Shown piece after piece: positions 36,806-45,241 of a stretch of DNA of 64,000 nt; the stretch's first letter is position 1, and the number at the start of each line of letters is the position of its first letter. Origin of the DNA: Lichenifustis flavocetrariae (GTDB lineage: Bacteria > Pseudomonadota > Alphaproteobacteria > Rhizobiales > Beijerinckiaceae); contig NZ_JAMOIM010000004.1 in NCBI RefSeq assembly GCF_026130545.1, positions 1 through 64,000 of the forward strand, read 5' to 3'. Both the position numbers and the translations under genes were made by a program. The notes below the pieces were generated by a model that was not told the DNA's origin, made no database searches, and saw nothing but the letters and a program-made list of their open reading frames with translations.

Positions 36806-37972
36806 TCAGGCGGCGACCGCCTGTCCCGGTGTGACGACAAACGTGCTGACGGGTCCTTGCAGGCCCGCAAAGGCGCCCGGATCGGCTCCAGTCATGAACA
36901 CCTGGCCGCCGATCTCCATCAGGCGTCCAAACAGCGCGTCGCGCCGCGACGGGTCGAAATGGGCCGCCACTTCGTCGAGCAGCAGGGTCGGCGCCATGCC
37001 GCTCATGGCCGCCACGAGATGCGCCTGGGCCAGCACGAGGCCAACCAGAAGCGCCTTCTGTTCGCCGGTCGAGGCCCGTTCCGCCGCGATGTCCTTGGGG
37101 CCGTGTCGCACCAGAAGATCCGAAAGGTGCGGGCCGACCGTGGTGCGCCCCGCCGCCATGTCGCGGCTGCGATTGGCGCGCAGCAGGTCGCGATAACGAT
37201 CCTCCGCTTCCAGCGCCGGACCTTGTGCCACGAGGGATTCGATCTCGCCCGTGAGCGCCAGCGCGGACCAGGGAAACGGCGAGGCGTCGTCCCGCTCGGC
37301 TGCGATGAGGTTTGCGAGGCGCGCGACCGTTTCATGGCGCGCGGCCGCGACCGCCACGCCAAGCGTCGCGACTTCGTGTTCGGCCGCTTCCGCCCAAGCG
37401 CGGTCGAGCCCCGTCTGGCGTCCGTCCTCCAGGATCCGGTTACGATTGCGCAGGGCGCGGTCGAGCGCCGCCACACGTGAGGCATGATCGGCATCGATCG
37501 TCAGGACGAGGCGGTCGAGGAAGCGGCGGCGCTCGGCCGCGGGGCCGCTGAAGAGCCCGTCCATGCTCGGCGTGAGCCAGACGATGCGCAGGTGCTCCGC
37601 GAAGGCGCGGGCCGACGCCACGGGGGCTCGTTCAATCCGGCATTTGCGACCGCTTTCGGGCGGCTCGACGCCGGTGCCGAGCCGAACCGGATCGTCACTC
37701 GATCCGGAGTCCGCGTGCGTGATGGCAGCCGCGACAGCCCATCCTCCGTGGCCGCCGCTCCGCGCACATTCCGCCATCTCGGCGCGGCGCAAACCACGAC
37801 CTGGCGCCAGCAGCGAGATCGCTTCCAGAATGTTGGTCTTGCCAGCGCCATTGTCGCCGGTCAGCACCACCATCGGGTTCTCGAAGGCCAGATCGAGCGA
37901 CGGGTAGGAGCGGAAATCCGTGAGCTTGAGCTGCGCGATGCGCGGCAGGAGGTGAGCGCGGGGCGGCGACAT
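36806..37972 (-). CDS. recF: DNA replication/repair protein RecF
   Basis: A 388-residue SMC-like ATPase. IAQLKLTDFRSYPSLDL starts the family, Walker A is GDNGAGKTN (about 40-48), followed by EAISLLAPGRGLR, the signature region STGEQKALLVGLVLAQA and Walker B TLLLDEVAAHFDPSRRDALF. It loads RecA at gaps with RecOR. It is downstream of dnaN by about 30 bases, as in the classical dnaA-dnaN-recF order; dnaA is not in the window. An in-frame GTG precedes the ATG at 37972. Confidence 0.95.
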   Translation of the reverse strand: MSPPRAHLLPRIAQLKLTDFRSYPSLDLAFENPMVVLTGDNGAGKTNILEAISLLAPGRGLRRAEMAECARSGGHGGWAVAAAITHADSGSSDDPVRLGTGVEPPESGRKCRIERAPVASARAFAEHLRIVWLTPSMDGLFSGPAAERRRFLDRLVLTIDADHASRVAALDRALRNRNRILEDGRQTGLDRAWAEAAEHEVATLGVAVAAARHETVARLANLIAAERDDASPFPWSALALTGEIESLVAQGPALEAEDRYRDLLRANRSRDMAAGRTTVGPHLSDLLVRHGPKDIAAERASTGEQKALLVGLVLAQAHLVAAMSGMAPTLLLDEVAAHFDPSRRDALFGRLMEIGGQVFMTGADPGAFAGLQGPVSTFVVTPGQAVAA

Positions 37973-38004
37973 CACATCGTACAGCGGAGAGGGTCAGGGC
38001 GTGG

Positions 38005-39123
38005 CTAGACTCGCATCGGCATCAGCACATAGAGCGCTGGAGAATCATCGCGGTCTTGGATCAGGGTCGGCGAGCCGGCATCGTTCAGCTTCAGAAGCGC
38101 CGTGTCGCTGTCGAGTTGGGCCGCGATGTCGAGCAGGTAGCGGGCATTGAAGCCGATGTCGATCGGCGCGGCATCATAGTCGACGTCGAGTTCCTCGGTG
38201 GCCGATCCCGAATCCGGATTGTTGACGCTCAAGGTCAATTTGCCGTCCGCGATGGCCAGTTTCACGGCGCGTCCGCGCTCGGACGAGATGGTGGAGACGC
38301 GGTCGACCGCCTGCTGGAACGGCGCCCGATCCACGATGAGCCGCTTGTCGTTGCCGGTGGGAATGACCCGGGCATAATCCGGGAAGGTGCCGTCGATCAG
38401 CTTCGATGTGAGGATGACGCCGCCAAAGGTGAAGCGGATTTTCGAGGTCGACAGTTCCACCGTGACGTCGGCGTTCGGGTCCTCGATCAGCTTCTGCACC
38501 TCCGCCACGGCTTTGCGCGGCACGATGATGCCCGGCATATCGGCCGATCCCTCGGGCGCCGCGATCTGCACCCGTGCGAGGCGATGCCCGTCCGTCGAGA
38601 CGGCGCGCATCATGGTCGCGCCATCGACGTCGAGCGTGTGCATGAAGATGCCATTCAAGTAATAGCGGGTCTCTTCGGTCGAGATCGCGAATTGCGTCTT
38701 GTCGATCAGTCCCTTGAGCTGCGCCGCCTTGAGCGTGAATTTGTGGGTCAGATCGCCGGCCGAAATGTCCGGAAAGTCCGTCTCGGGCAGGCATTGCAAC
38801 TGAAAGCGCGAGCGCCCGGAGCGCAGCAGCAACTGACTGGTGTCGCCCGTCATGTCGAGTGTGACCTGGCTGCCGTCGGAGAATTTGCGGACGATGTCGT
38901 GCAGCACATGGGCCGGGAGCGTGGTGCTGCCGGCCTGGCCGACCTCGGCCGGGATCTCCTCCGTCACTTCGAGGTCGAGGTCGGTGGCCTTCAAGGTCAT
39001 AGCCTGACCTTGGGCGCGCACGAGGACATTCGACAGAATCGGAATCGTGGTTCGTCGCTCGACCACCCGATGCACATGGCTCAAGGACCGAAGCAGGGAC
39101 GCGCGTTCCAGTGTCACTTTCAT
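38005..39123 (-). CDS. dnaN: DNA polymerase III beta subunit (sliding clamp)
   Basis: A 372-residue clamp with three repeated domains. MKVTLERASLLRSLSHVHRVVERR is the standard start at 39123, RTTIPILSNVLVRA follows, and the ending SPALYVLMPMRV with the family MPMR(L/V) terminus is complete. It encircles DNA and tethers the polymerase. It precedes recF. A longer in-frame start upstream at 39195 is rejected because it adds non-conserved sequence. Confidence 0.96.
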   Translation of the reverse strand: MKVTLERASLLRSLSHVHRVVERRTTIPILSNVLVRAQGQAMTLKATDLDLEVTEEIPAEVGQAGSTTLPAHVLHDIVRKFSDGSQVTLDMTGDTSQLLLRSGRSRFQLQCLPETDFPDISAGDLTHKFTLKAAQLKGLIDKTQFAISTEETRYYLNGIFMHTLDVDGATMMRAVSTDGHRLARVQIAAPEGSADMPGIIVPRKAVAEVQKLIEDPNADVTVELSTSKIRFTFGGVILTSKLIDGTFPDYARVIPTGNDKRLIVDRAPFQQAVDRVSTISSERGRAVKLAIADGKLTLSVNNPDSGSATEELDVDYDAAPIDIGFNARYLLDIAAQLDSDTALLKLNDAGSPTLIQDRDDSPALYVLMPMRV

Positions 39124-39253
39124 CGTGCGGTCCCATAGTGTCGTGAAAAGACCTCCGCCCGAATTGTCAGGTGAAGGGCGCCGACTTTTGCGCATGGCTC
39201 GCGAATTCGCAAGCCTCCTTTGCGGTCGGCCGATCTGCGGTGGCGCCTGCCTG

Positions 39254-39520
39254 TCAGGCGGCGCCGGGTCGCGCCTGCCGGGTTCCGCGCGACTCCGGCG
39301 GCAGTCGGATCAACAGTCGGCTGCGGGCTTCGACGGTCGCGAAGGCCAGGGCATCGGCCGCGAATTCGGCGACCGGCCGGGTAGCATCGGGTGCCGCCCG
39401 TGTGTGGATTAGCGTGAGCCCGTCGGCCTCGGGAGAGACTTCGAACACGAATACGTGCCCCTGCTCGGTTTCCCAAACCGCGATACCGGTGTCACTCGCC
39501 CGCACCAATTGAAAACTCAC
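39254..39520 (-). CDS. Conserved hypothetical protein, 88 residues
   Basis: A small protein beginning SFQLVRASDTGIAVWETEQG with alternating beta-strand character, no signal and no cysteine. A GTG start at 39520 has GGGAGGA about six bases upstream, which makes it credible as a real gene. I recognise no family. It lies upstream of dnaN in the same direction, separated by about 130 bases. Confidence 0.6.
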   Translation of the reverse strand: MSFQLVRASDTGIAVWETEQGHVFVFEVSPEADGLTLIHTRAAPDATRPVAEFAADALAFATVEARSRLLIRLPPESRGTRQARPGAA

Positions 39521-39613
39521 GCGTCGTCCTCCCAGACTGGCGACGCATGTAGAGGATGAATGGCACGGATTTGCGGCGTTGGGCCGCGATGCGCCCCGAC
39601 ACGGGACCGAGAG

Positions 39614-40417
39614 CTAAGCGAGCATCCATTCGTGGGCCGGGTCGTTGTGGAACCGCCAAATACGCGTCGGCCCTGCCATCACGTTCAGATAGTACAAGGT
39701 GTAGCCGTGCGGCGCGGCGCAGGGGTGATAGCCGCGCGGCACCAGCACCACGTCGCGATCGGCGAAGCTGATCGACTCGTCGAGCGAGCGATCATCGGTA
39801 TAGACGCGCTGCATGCCGTAGCCCTGCGGCGGGTTCAGACGGTGATAATAGGTTTCCTCGAGCAGGCTTTCGGCCGGGAGATTGTCCTGGTCGTGCTTGT
39901 GGGGCGGATAGCTCGACCAATTGCCGGGCGGAGTGATCACCTCGACGACCAGCAGGCTTTCGGCTTCGGCTTCCTCGGGCAGGATGTTGCGGACGTGGCG
40001 GACGTTCGACCCCTTTCCACGCGTGAGCGTGCCCACCTGTTCCGGCCCGATCAGCCGGGCCGGGTAGCGTCCCGTCCCGGGCGCCGCGCAGACCGCGAGC
40101 TCGCACGGGCCCTGCGCCACGACGGTCCAATCGGCCTTGGCCGGCACGTAGACCGACCAGGGCAGACCTTCGAAAACCGACAGACGCTCGCCGATGACCC
40201 CGAAGTCGCGACCGCCGCCGGTCACGTGCGCCTTGCCCGAGACGATTACGAGGCAGATCTCCTGGTCGCCTGTGGGGCGTTCGAGCTTCTGCCCGTCGGC
40301 AAGGTCGAACACCTCGAACCCCACATAGGTCCAGCCGGCGCTCTCCGGCGTCACGTGATGGATCCGGTTGTCGGTATCGGGCCGCTGCGGGTGCACCAGG
40401 AGAGGGGAGGGCGCCAT
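39614..40417 (-). CDS. iolB: 5-deoxy-glucuronate isomerase
   Basis: A 267-residue double-cupin enzyme of myo-inositol catabolism, isomerising 5-deoxy-D-glucuronate to 2-deoxy-5-keto-D-gluconate. TGDQEICLVIVSGKAHV in cupin 1, NWSSYPPHKHDQDNLPAESLLEETYYH (metal-binding HKH and Glu) and VPRGYHPCAAPHGYTLYYLNVMAG in cupin 2 are diagnostic. The other iol genes are not in this window, so this copy is detached from any local inositol operon. It diverges from the enolase-superfamily gene at 40587. Confidence 0.92.
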   Translation of the reverse strand: MAPSPLLVHPQRPDTDNRIHHVTPESAGWTYVGFEVFDLADGQKLERPTGDQEICLVIVSGKAHVTGGGRDFGVIGERLSVFEGLPWSVYVPAKADWTVVAQGPCELAVCAAPGTGRYPARLIGPEQVGTLTRGKGSNVRHVRNILPEEAEAESLLVVEVITPPGNWSSYPPHKHDQDNLPAESLLEETYYHRLNPPQGYGMQRVYTDDRSLDESISFADRDVVLVPRGYHPCAAPHGYTLYYLNVMAGPTRIWRFHNDPAHEWMLA

Positions 40418-40586
40418 GGTCGTTTCCCTATGTTTGAGCGCTCTTTCGGGCGATGACTCTGTTTAGCGTAACGCCCGCGGACGTCACCAGGGCGAATGTT
40501 CCGGATGCCGCCTTGGCGGCGGGGCTCCGCATAGGCTATTGCGCAGAACGGCCTCGCGTCACGGCACCTGCGGACATGTTCCCGTT

Positions 40587-41804
40587 ATGAAGATCACCTC
40601 CCTTTCGATCCATGTGGTCGCCGTGCCCCCACCGCATCTTGGCGGCATGTACTGGATCTTCGTCCGAATCCAGACCGCCTGCGGGATCGAGGGGATCGGC
40701 GAGATCTATTCGACGGCGTTCCATCCCCAGGCTCTCGTGCCGTTGATCGAAGACGTTTTCGGGCGGCATCTCTTCGGCCACGATCCGCACCATGTGGAGC
40801 GCTTCTGGCGATCGGCCTTCTCGTCCGGTTTCACGCAGCGGCCTGACCCGACCGTGATGGGGATCGTTTCGGGTCTGGAGATCGCCTGCTGGGACATCAT
40901 CGGCAAGGCGGCCGGCAAGCCCGTCTACGAGCTGATGGGTGGCCGCGTCCACGAAAAGCTCCGCGCCTATACCTACCTCTATCCCAAGGGTCCTGACGGC
41001 GACTTCGACTTCAACGACCCCGATCTGGCCGCGACCTGCGCGGCCGAGATGGTCGAGATGGGGTTCACCGCAGTCAAGTTCGATCCCGCCGGGCCCTACA
41101 CGAACTATTCCGGGCACCAGCTCTCGATGGGCGTGCTCGATCGGTGCGAAACCTTCTGCCGCAAGATCCGCGAGGCGGTGGGGAGCCGGGCCGATCTCCT
41201 GTTCGGCACACACGGCCAGATGGTGCCGTCCTCCGCGTCGCGGTTGGCACGCCGCCTCGAGCGCTACGATCCGCTCTGGTTCGAGGAGCCGGTGCCGCCC
41301 GGCCAGGAGGAGGCCATGGCCGAGGTCGCGCGCAAGACCACGATCCCGATCGCCACGGGCGAGCGGCTGACCACCAAATACGAGTTCCTGCGCGTGCTGC
41401 AGACGGGCGCCGCCTCGATCCTGCAAATGAATGTCGGTCGGGTCGGCGGCCTCCTCGAGGCTAAGAAGATCGCCGGCATGGCAGAGGCCTTCTATGCCCA
41501 GGTGGCGCCGCATCTCTACAACGGCCCGGTCGGCGCGGCGGCCAGCATCCAACTGGCCGTGACCCTGCCGAACTTCCTGATCCAGGAGGCTATCCTGGAT
41601 TTCGGCGACTTCCATGCCGCCTGCCTCAAGACCAAGATCACGTTCGAGGACGGCTATCTGATCCCCTCACGCGAACCGGGACTGGGGATCGAGCTCGATC
41701 TGTCGGTGGTGGAACGCCATTCGCCCTATACGGGCGAGCGCCTGCACCTGCAGATGGCCGACAAGCCTGCCGACGCCAAGGATTTCGCCCCGGCGCGGGG
41801 CTGA
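40587..41804 (+). CDS. Mandelate racemase/enolase-superfamily protein with altered metal site
   Basis: A 405-residue enolase-superfamily protein. The cap has IVSGLEIACWDIIGKAAGKPV. In the barrel, WFEEPVPPGQ and ATGERLTTKYEF give two carboxylate ligands and APHLYNGPVG the C-terminal His. The first ligand position, Asp196-Phe-His198 in the protein at 2626-3798, is here Gly207-Thr-His209 (FGTHGQ), and the Asp of the His-Asp dyad (QPDICHCGG) is Asn (QMNVGRVGG). It should therefore be a distinct subfamily. The ATG at 40587 starts MKITSL. The GMC oxidoreductase follows after 17 bases, so the pair is probably one operon for an unknown sugar acid. Confidence 0.85.
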   Translation: MKITSLSIHVVAVPPPHLGGMYWIFVRIQTACGIEGIGEIYSTAFHPQALVPLIEDVFGRHLFGHDPHHVERFWRSAFSSGFTQRPDPTVMGIVSGLEIACWDIIGKAAGKPVYELMGGRVHEKLRAYTYLYPKGPDGDFDFNDPDLAATCAAEMVEMGFTAVKFDPAGPYTNYSGHQLSMGVLDRCETFCRKIREAVGSRADLLFGTHGQMVPSSASRLARRLERYDPLWFEEPVPPGQEEAMAEVARKTTIPIATGERLTTKYEFLRVLQTGAASILQMNVGRVGGLLEAKKIAGMAEAFYAQVAPHLYNGPVGAAASIQLAVTLPNFLIQEAILDFGDFHAACLKTKITFEDGYLIPSREPGLGIELDLSVVERHSPYTGERLHLQMADKPADAKDFAPARG

Positions 41805-41821
41805 GGTTGGTTCGATCGACC

Positions 41822-43447
41822 ATGGATGACTTCGACTACGTGATCGTCGGCGCGGGCTCGGCCGGTTGCATTCTGGCGAGCCGGCTCAGCGAGAGTGGCG
41901 AATACAGAGTGGCGCTCATCGAGGCCGGGGGCCCGGACGATTCCTTCTGGTTCCGCATTCCGGTCGGCTATGCGCGCAGCTATTTCGACCCGCGCGTGAA
42001 CTGGATGTATTCGACCGAACCCGAGCGAGAACTCGGCGACCGCCGCATCTATACGCCGCGCGGCAAGGTGCAGGGTGGATCGGGCTCGATCAACGCCATG
42101 ATCTTCGTGCGGGGCGCGGCGCAGGATTTCGACGATTGGGCCGAGGTCAGCAGCCCCGACTGGCGTTTCGAGGCTGTGCTGCCGTATTTCCGCAAGCTCG
42201 AAACCCACGCGGATGGCGGTTCCGACTGGCACGGCGACCAAGGACCGATCCATGTCACGCCGATGCGCGACGGCATTCACCCCGTCACGAAGGTCTTTCT
42301 CGATGCCTGCCGTGAACTTCAATTGCCGCTCAATCGCGACTTCAACGGCGCCAGCCTGGAAGGGGCCGGCGTCTACGACATCTCGACCCGGCTTGGGCGG
42401 CGCTCCTCGTCGAGCTTCGAATATCTCCGCCCGGCTTTGAAGCGGCCCAACCTGACGATCCTGCGCAACGCGCATGCCCAGCGGGTGCTATTCGATGACG
42501 CGCGGCGCGCGGTGGGGGTCGACATCCTGCAGGATCGCATGGTGCGGCGAATCGCAGCACGACGCGAGATCATTTTGGCGGCCGGTGCGGTCGGCTCGCC
42601 AAAGCTGCTTCAGCTCTCCGGGATCGGCGATGGCGCGACGCTGCGCGCAGGTGGAGTCGAAGTGCTGCACGACCTGCCGGCAGTCGGCTGGAACCTGCAA
42701 GACCATCTCTGTGCGAGTTTCTATTACCACTCCCGGATCCCGACCCTGAATGGGGCCTTCGGCAGCCGGTTTGGCCAGGCAGCGCTCGGTCTACGCTATC
42801 TGCTGACCCGCAAGGGGCCGTTCGCGATGAGCGTCAATCAGGCCGGAGGATTCTTCCGTGGAACCCCGGCTGAAGCGCGCCCGAACATCCAGCTCTATTT
42901 CAATCCGCTCTCCTACCGCGTTCCGGAAAACCCCAGGAGCGGCCTGAAGCCCGAGCCCTATCCGGGCTTTCTTCTGGCGTTCAATGCCTGCCGGCCGTCG
43001 AGCCGTGGGGCTGTCACGATCGACGGGCCGGACCCGGAGGCCGCGCCTCTTATCCGGCCGAACTATCTTTCCACGGACCACGACCGCAGCGAAGCCGTGC
43101 AAGGCGCGCGTCTGGCCCGCCGCATCATGGAGGCACCTTCGCTGCGAGATGTGACGCTGGCCGAAATGCCACCTTCGGCCGAAGCGTCGACGGATGCCGA
43201 TCTCCTCGCCTGGTTCCGCCAGTCGTCAGGCTCGATCTACCATCTCTGCGGCAGTTGCGGCATGGGGCGTGATCCACAGCGTTCGGTGGTCGATGCCAAG
43301 CTGCGCGTCCACGGTTTGCCAAATCTGCGCGTGGTGGATGCGTCGATCTTTCCCAACGTGACCACAGGAAACATCAACGCGCCGACGATGATGGTCGCTG
43401 AGAAAGGGGCTGCAATCATCCTGGCGGACACGCGATCGTCAGCTTGA
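41822..43447 (+). CDS. GMC-family FAD-dependent oxidoreductase (choline dehydrogenase-like)
   Basis: A 541-residue flavoprotein. DYVIVGAGSAGCILASRLSE is the FAD-binding motif, VQGGSGSINAMIFVRG the first GMC signature, EIILAAGAVGSPKLLQLSGIG the second, and the C-terminal YHLCGSCGMG..VVDAKLRVHGLPNLRVVDAS and NAPTMMVAEKGA complete the catalytic His/Asn region. It oxidises primary or secondary alcohols of an unknown substrate. No signal peptide. It follows the enolase-superfamily gene by 17 bases, suggesting oxidation of a polyol or sugar feeding that enzyme. ATG 41822 is preferred to an upstream TTG. Confidence 0.92.
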   Translation: MDDFDYVIVGAGSAGCILASRLSESGEYRVALIEAGGPDDSFWFRIPVGYARSYFDPRVNWMYSTEPERELGDRRIYTPRGKVQGGSGSINAMIFVRGAAQDFDDWAEVSSPDWRFEAVLPYFRKLETHADGGSDWHGDQGPIHVTPMRDGIHPVTKVFLDACRELQLPLNRDFNGASLEGAGVYDISTRLGRRSSSSFEYLRPALKRPNLTILRNAHAQRVLFDDARRAVGVDILQDRMVRRIAARREIILAAGAVGSPKLLQLSGIGDGATLRAGGVEVLHDLPAVGWNLQDHLCASFYYHSRIPTLNGAFGSRFGQAALGLRYLLTRKGPFAMSVNQAGGFFRGTPAEARPNIQLYFNPLSYRVPENPRSGLKPEPYPGFLLAFNACRPSSRGAVTIDGPDPEAAPLIRPNYLSTDHDRSEAVQGARLARRIMEAPSLRDVTLAEMPPSAEASTDADLLAWFRQSSGSIYHLCGSCGMGRDPQRSVVDAKLRVHGLPNLRVVDASIFPNVTTGNINAPTMMVAEKGAAIILADTRSSA

Positions 43448-43519
43448 GCTAAGCCATCGCTGTTTCGCATATCTGCCTTGCAGAGGGTCGGCGATTGTGC
43501 TCTATAACGGCTCCTAGAC

Positions 43520-43546
43520 AAAAAAAGAGCCGCCCGAAGGCGGCCC
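43520..43546 (-). terminator. Intrinsic terminator of the sRNA
   Basis: A 6-bp GC stem, GCCGCC/GGCGGC, around a TTCG loop (43544-43529) is followed leftward by TC and then six Ts (43526-43521). It is directional: on the plus strand the A tract precedes the hairpin. It closes the sRNA transcript and may also stop antisense reading into the GMC gene. Confidence 0.8.
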
Positions 43547-43594
43547 AAGTCTAGGGAGGAAACGCCCAAGAAGGGCATGCAGCGCGAACGCTGC
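43520..43594 (-). ncRNA. Small trans-acting RNA gene, MmgR/alpha-r8-like
   Basis: Reading leftward, transcription would begin about 43594. A perfect 6-bp stem with a UUCG loop (GCAGCG/CGCUGC, 43594-43579) is followed by a second hairpin (GCCC-UUCUU-GGGC, 43576-43564), an unpaired UUUCCUCCCUAGACUU segment and a GC-rich hairpin GCCGCC-UUCG-GGCGGC (43544-43529) ending in a U tract (43526-43520). The length, about 75 nt, the three-hairpin plan and the UUUCCUCCCU core match my memory of the MmgR (alpha-r8) sRNA of rhizobia, whose pyrimidine core is anti-Shine-Dalgarno-like and pairs with mRNA leaders. Promoter and terminator both fit. Confidence 0.78.
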
Positions 43595-43600
43595 AAAGCG

Positions 43601-43629
43601 AATATGATCTTGCAGTGCACAAATGTCAA
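43601..43629 (-). promoter_or_regulatory. Sigma-70-type promoter for the sRNA
   Basis: On the minus strand a consensus TTGACA (43629-43624) is followed by a 17-base spacer and CATATT (43606-43601), four of six matches to TATAAT. Seven bases downstream lies the first base of the 5' hairpin of the sRNA. Spacing and position are those of a strong housekeeping promoter. Confidence 0.75.
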
Positions 43630-43648
43630 CCCCCGCTCTGGGGGTTTT
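43630..43648 (+). terminator. Possible rightward terminator after the GMC operon
   Basis: CCCCC-GCTCT-GGGGG (43630-43644) followed by TTTT (43645-43648). The short stem and short T run make it a moderate intrinsic terminator for transcripts from the enolase-superfamily/GMC pair. It abuts the -35 box of the leftward sRNA promoter. Confidence 0.5.
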
Positions 43649-43757
43649 CATGTTTTGGCTTGAGGATGCCGGCCGCCGACCTGTCGCGGAAAAGAAGGCT
43701 GGCTCTCTCACGATCTTTTTGGCCGCGGCTCCGATCTTTGCTGTTTGCTGTCTGGAC

Positions 43758-44489
43758 ATGACATCGAGTGAACTGGACCGGCGGAGGGCGTCGGCGCGGC
43801 ACCTTTTTGAACAAGGGGAGTCCGCCCTCAGGAGAGGTGATATCGGCAGAGCCGGGGAGGCTTTCGAGGCGGCGGCGTGGGAAGCACCCGACTGGCCTGA
43901 TCCTGTGTTCTCCCATTGCCTCGTGCTTTTGGAGCGAGCCGAACCGGCGGCAGTCAAGCTTCTGCAGGATCTGCTCACACGTTACCCGGATCACGCACCG
44001 GGTTGGGAGGCGATAGGACAGGCGCTTTTGAGAGCCCGCAAGGCCGAGGCGGCACTCGCCTGTTTCGAACGGGCGACGCACGTCAGCCCAAGCTGTACGC
44101 GTGCCATGGGACGCGGCTCGGCCCTCCGGATGTTGGGACGAGTCGCGGAGGCCCGGGATGCATTCGATGAGGCTGGCCGCCTCGACCCGCACTCCGGGCG
44201 TGCGACCTTCCTGCTGGCGCTGTCCGCACAGGATCTGCAGGACTTTGCCGCCGCCCGCGACGGCTATCTGCGTGTCCTGGCGAACAACCCTGAACTCGTC
44301 GAGGCGCACGTCAATCTCGGGACGGTGTTGCAGGCCATGGGCGATCTCGAAGGAGCCAAGCAGGCCTATGGAGCCGCCGTACGGCAGCGGGGCGACACCT
44401 TCGGCCGCGTGAGCCAGGCCATGACGATGTCGCCCAAGGGCGAGCTATGGCTCGACCTCGAAAGTCTCCGGCGTCACCTCGCCGGCTGA
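43758..44489 (+). CDS. Tetratricopeptide-repeat protein
   Basis: A 243-residue helical-repeat protein with about five TPR units: LFEQGESALRRGDIGRAGEAFEAAA, GWEAIGQALLRARKAEAALACFERA, GRGSALRMLGRVAEARDAFDEAG, LLALSAQDLQDFAAARDGYLRV and VNLGTVLQAMGDLEGAKQAYGAA. Such proteins are scaffolds for protein-protein contacts. ATG 43758 is preferred over longer in-frame starts at 43650 or 43623, which would extend into the terminator/sRNA region. Its 3' end overlaps the convergent gene by 45 bases. Confidence 0.75.
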   Translation: MTSSELDRRRASARHLFEQGESALRRGDIGRAGEAFEAAAWEAPDWPDPVFSHCLVLLERAEPAAVKLLQDLLTRYPDHAPGWEAIGQALLRARKAEAALACFERATHVSPSCTRAMGRGSALRMLGRVAEARDAFDEAGRLDPHSGRATFLLALSAQDLQDFAAARDGYLRVLANNPELVEAHVNLGTVLQAMGDLEGAKQAYGAAVRQRGDTFGRVSQAMTMSPKGELWLDLESLRRHLAG

Positions 44490-45191
44490 GCGCGGCCGTT
44501 TGACCCGATAGGACTTTCGATAGACGCCGGGTTGCCCGAGCAGGGCCTGGGCCGTGTTTTCGTAGGATCGTTGTCGCGCGGCGTCGAAGGGCTCGCAGAC
44601 CAGATCGAGTGGCGCACGCGCCACCGGAAAACACTGGGCGACCGGTGTGCCACGGGGCAGGGTGCCCTCGAAATCGGGGTTGGTCCAGACAGCGGGGAAC
44701 AGGATGCCCACGTCGGTGAACCGGTCGGCGTCGACCATGCCGGTCAAAAGGCGGAACGGCAGGTCGTCGCGGTTCACCGGATGCGTGGCGAAGAGCGAAT
44801 AGCCCGCCTCCAGCTCGATCGTCCAGAAGCTGTTGAACTTCACCACCGCACGGTCTTCACGGTGGAACGGTGTTCCGGTCACCTGAGCCGGCACATGGAA
44901 GGACAGCGGCGAGCGGGGATGCGCTTCGACCGACAAGGGTGGCAGGTCCCAGTCCCACGACAGTCGTCCCTCGGCGACCGTCACGTCGCAGGGCAGCGGG
45001 ATGATGAAGCCGTGGCTCATCGCATCGACGAAGGGCGGACAGTGCTTCACCGTGCGTACATCGGCGGCGTGAACTTGCGAAAAGGCCGTGGCCGGCATGG
45101 CGCGCAGCCAATCGGGAAGCTTCGTCCGCGCCGGCACGGGCCGTTCGAGCCGGTCGATGAGGGCGGGGTCACAGCGGAAGGTGATCTGCAC
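44445..45191 (-). CDS. Conserved hypothetical protein (alphaproteobacterial family)
   Basis: A 248-residue soluble protein. ITFRCDPALIDRLERPVPAR, KLPDWLRAMP, the VKHCPPFVDAMSHGFIIPL block, LSWDWDLPP and WTIELEAGYSLFATHPVNRDDLPFR..TGMVD recall a family of unnamed alphaproteobacterial proteins; I do not know an assigned function. It is predicted to be beta-rich and cytoplasmic. The 3' end overlaps the TPR gene convergently. A region of no known operon partner; glpK lies 50 bases away in the same direction upstream of it. Confidence 0.7.
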   Translation of the reverse strand: MQITFRCDPALIDRLERPVPARTKLPDWLRAMPATAFSQVHAADVRTVKHCPPFVDAMSHGFIIPLPCDVTVAEGRLSWDWDLPPLSVEAHPRSPLSFHVPAQVTGTPFHREDRAVVKFNSFWTIELEAGYSLFATHPVNRDDLPFRLLTGMVDADRFTDVGILFPAVWTNPDFEGTLPRGTPVAQCFPVARAPLDLVCEPFDAARQRSYENTAQALLGQPGVYRKSYRVKRPRSAGEVTPETFEVEP

Positions 45192-45241
45192 TGTCTTAGC
45201 TGGTCTCCCCGATCGTCATGAGACCATGCGGTGACGACAAG

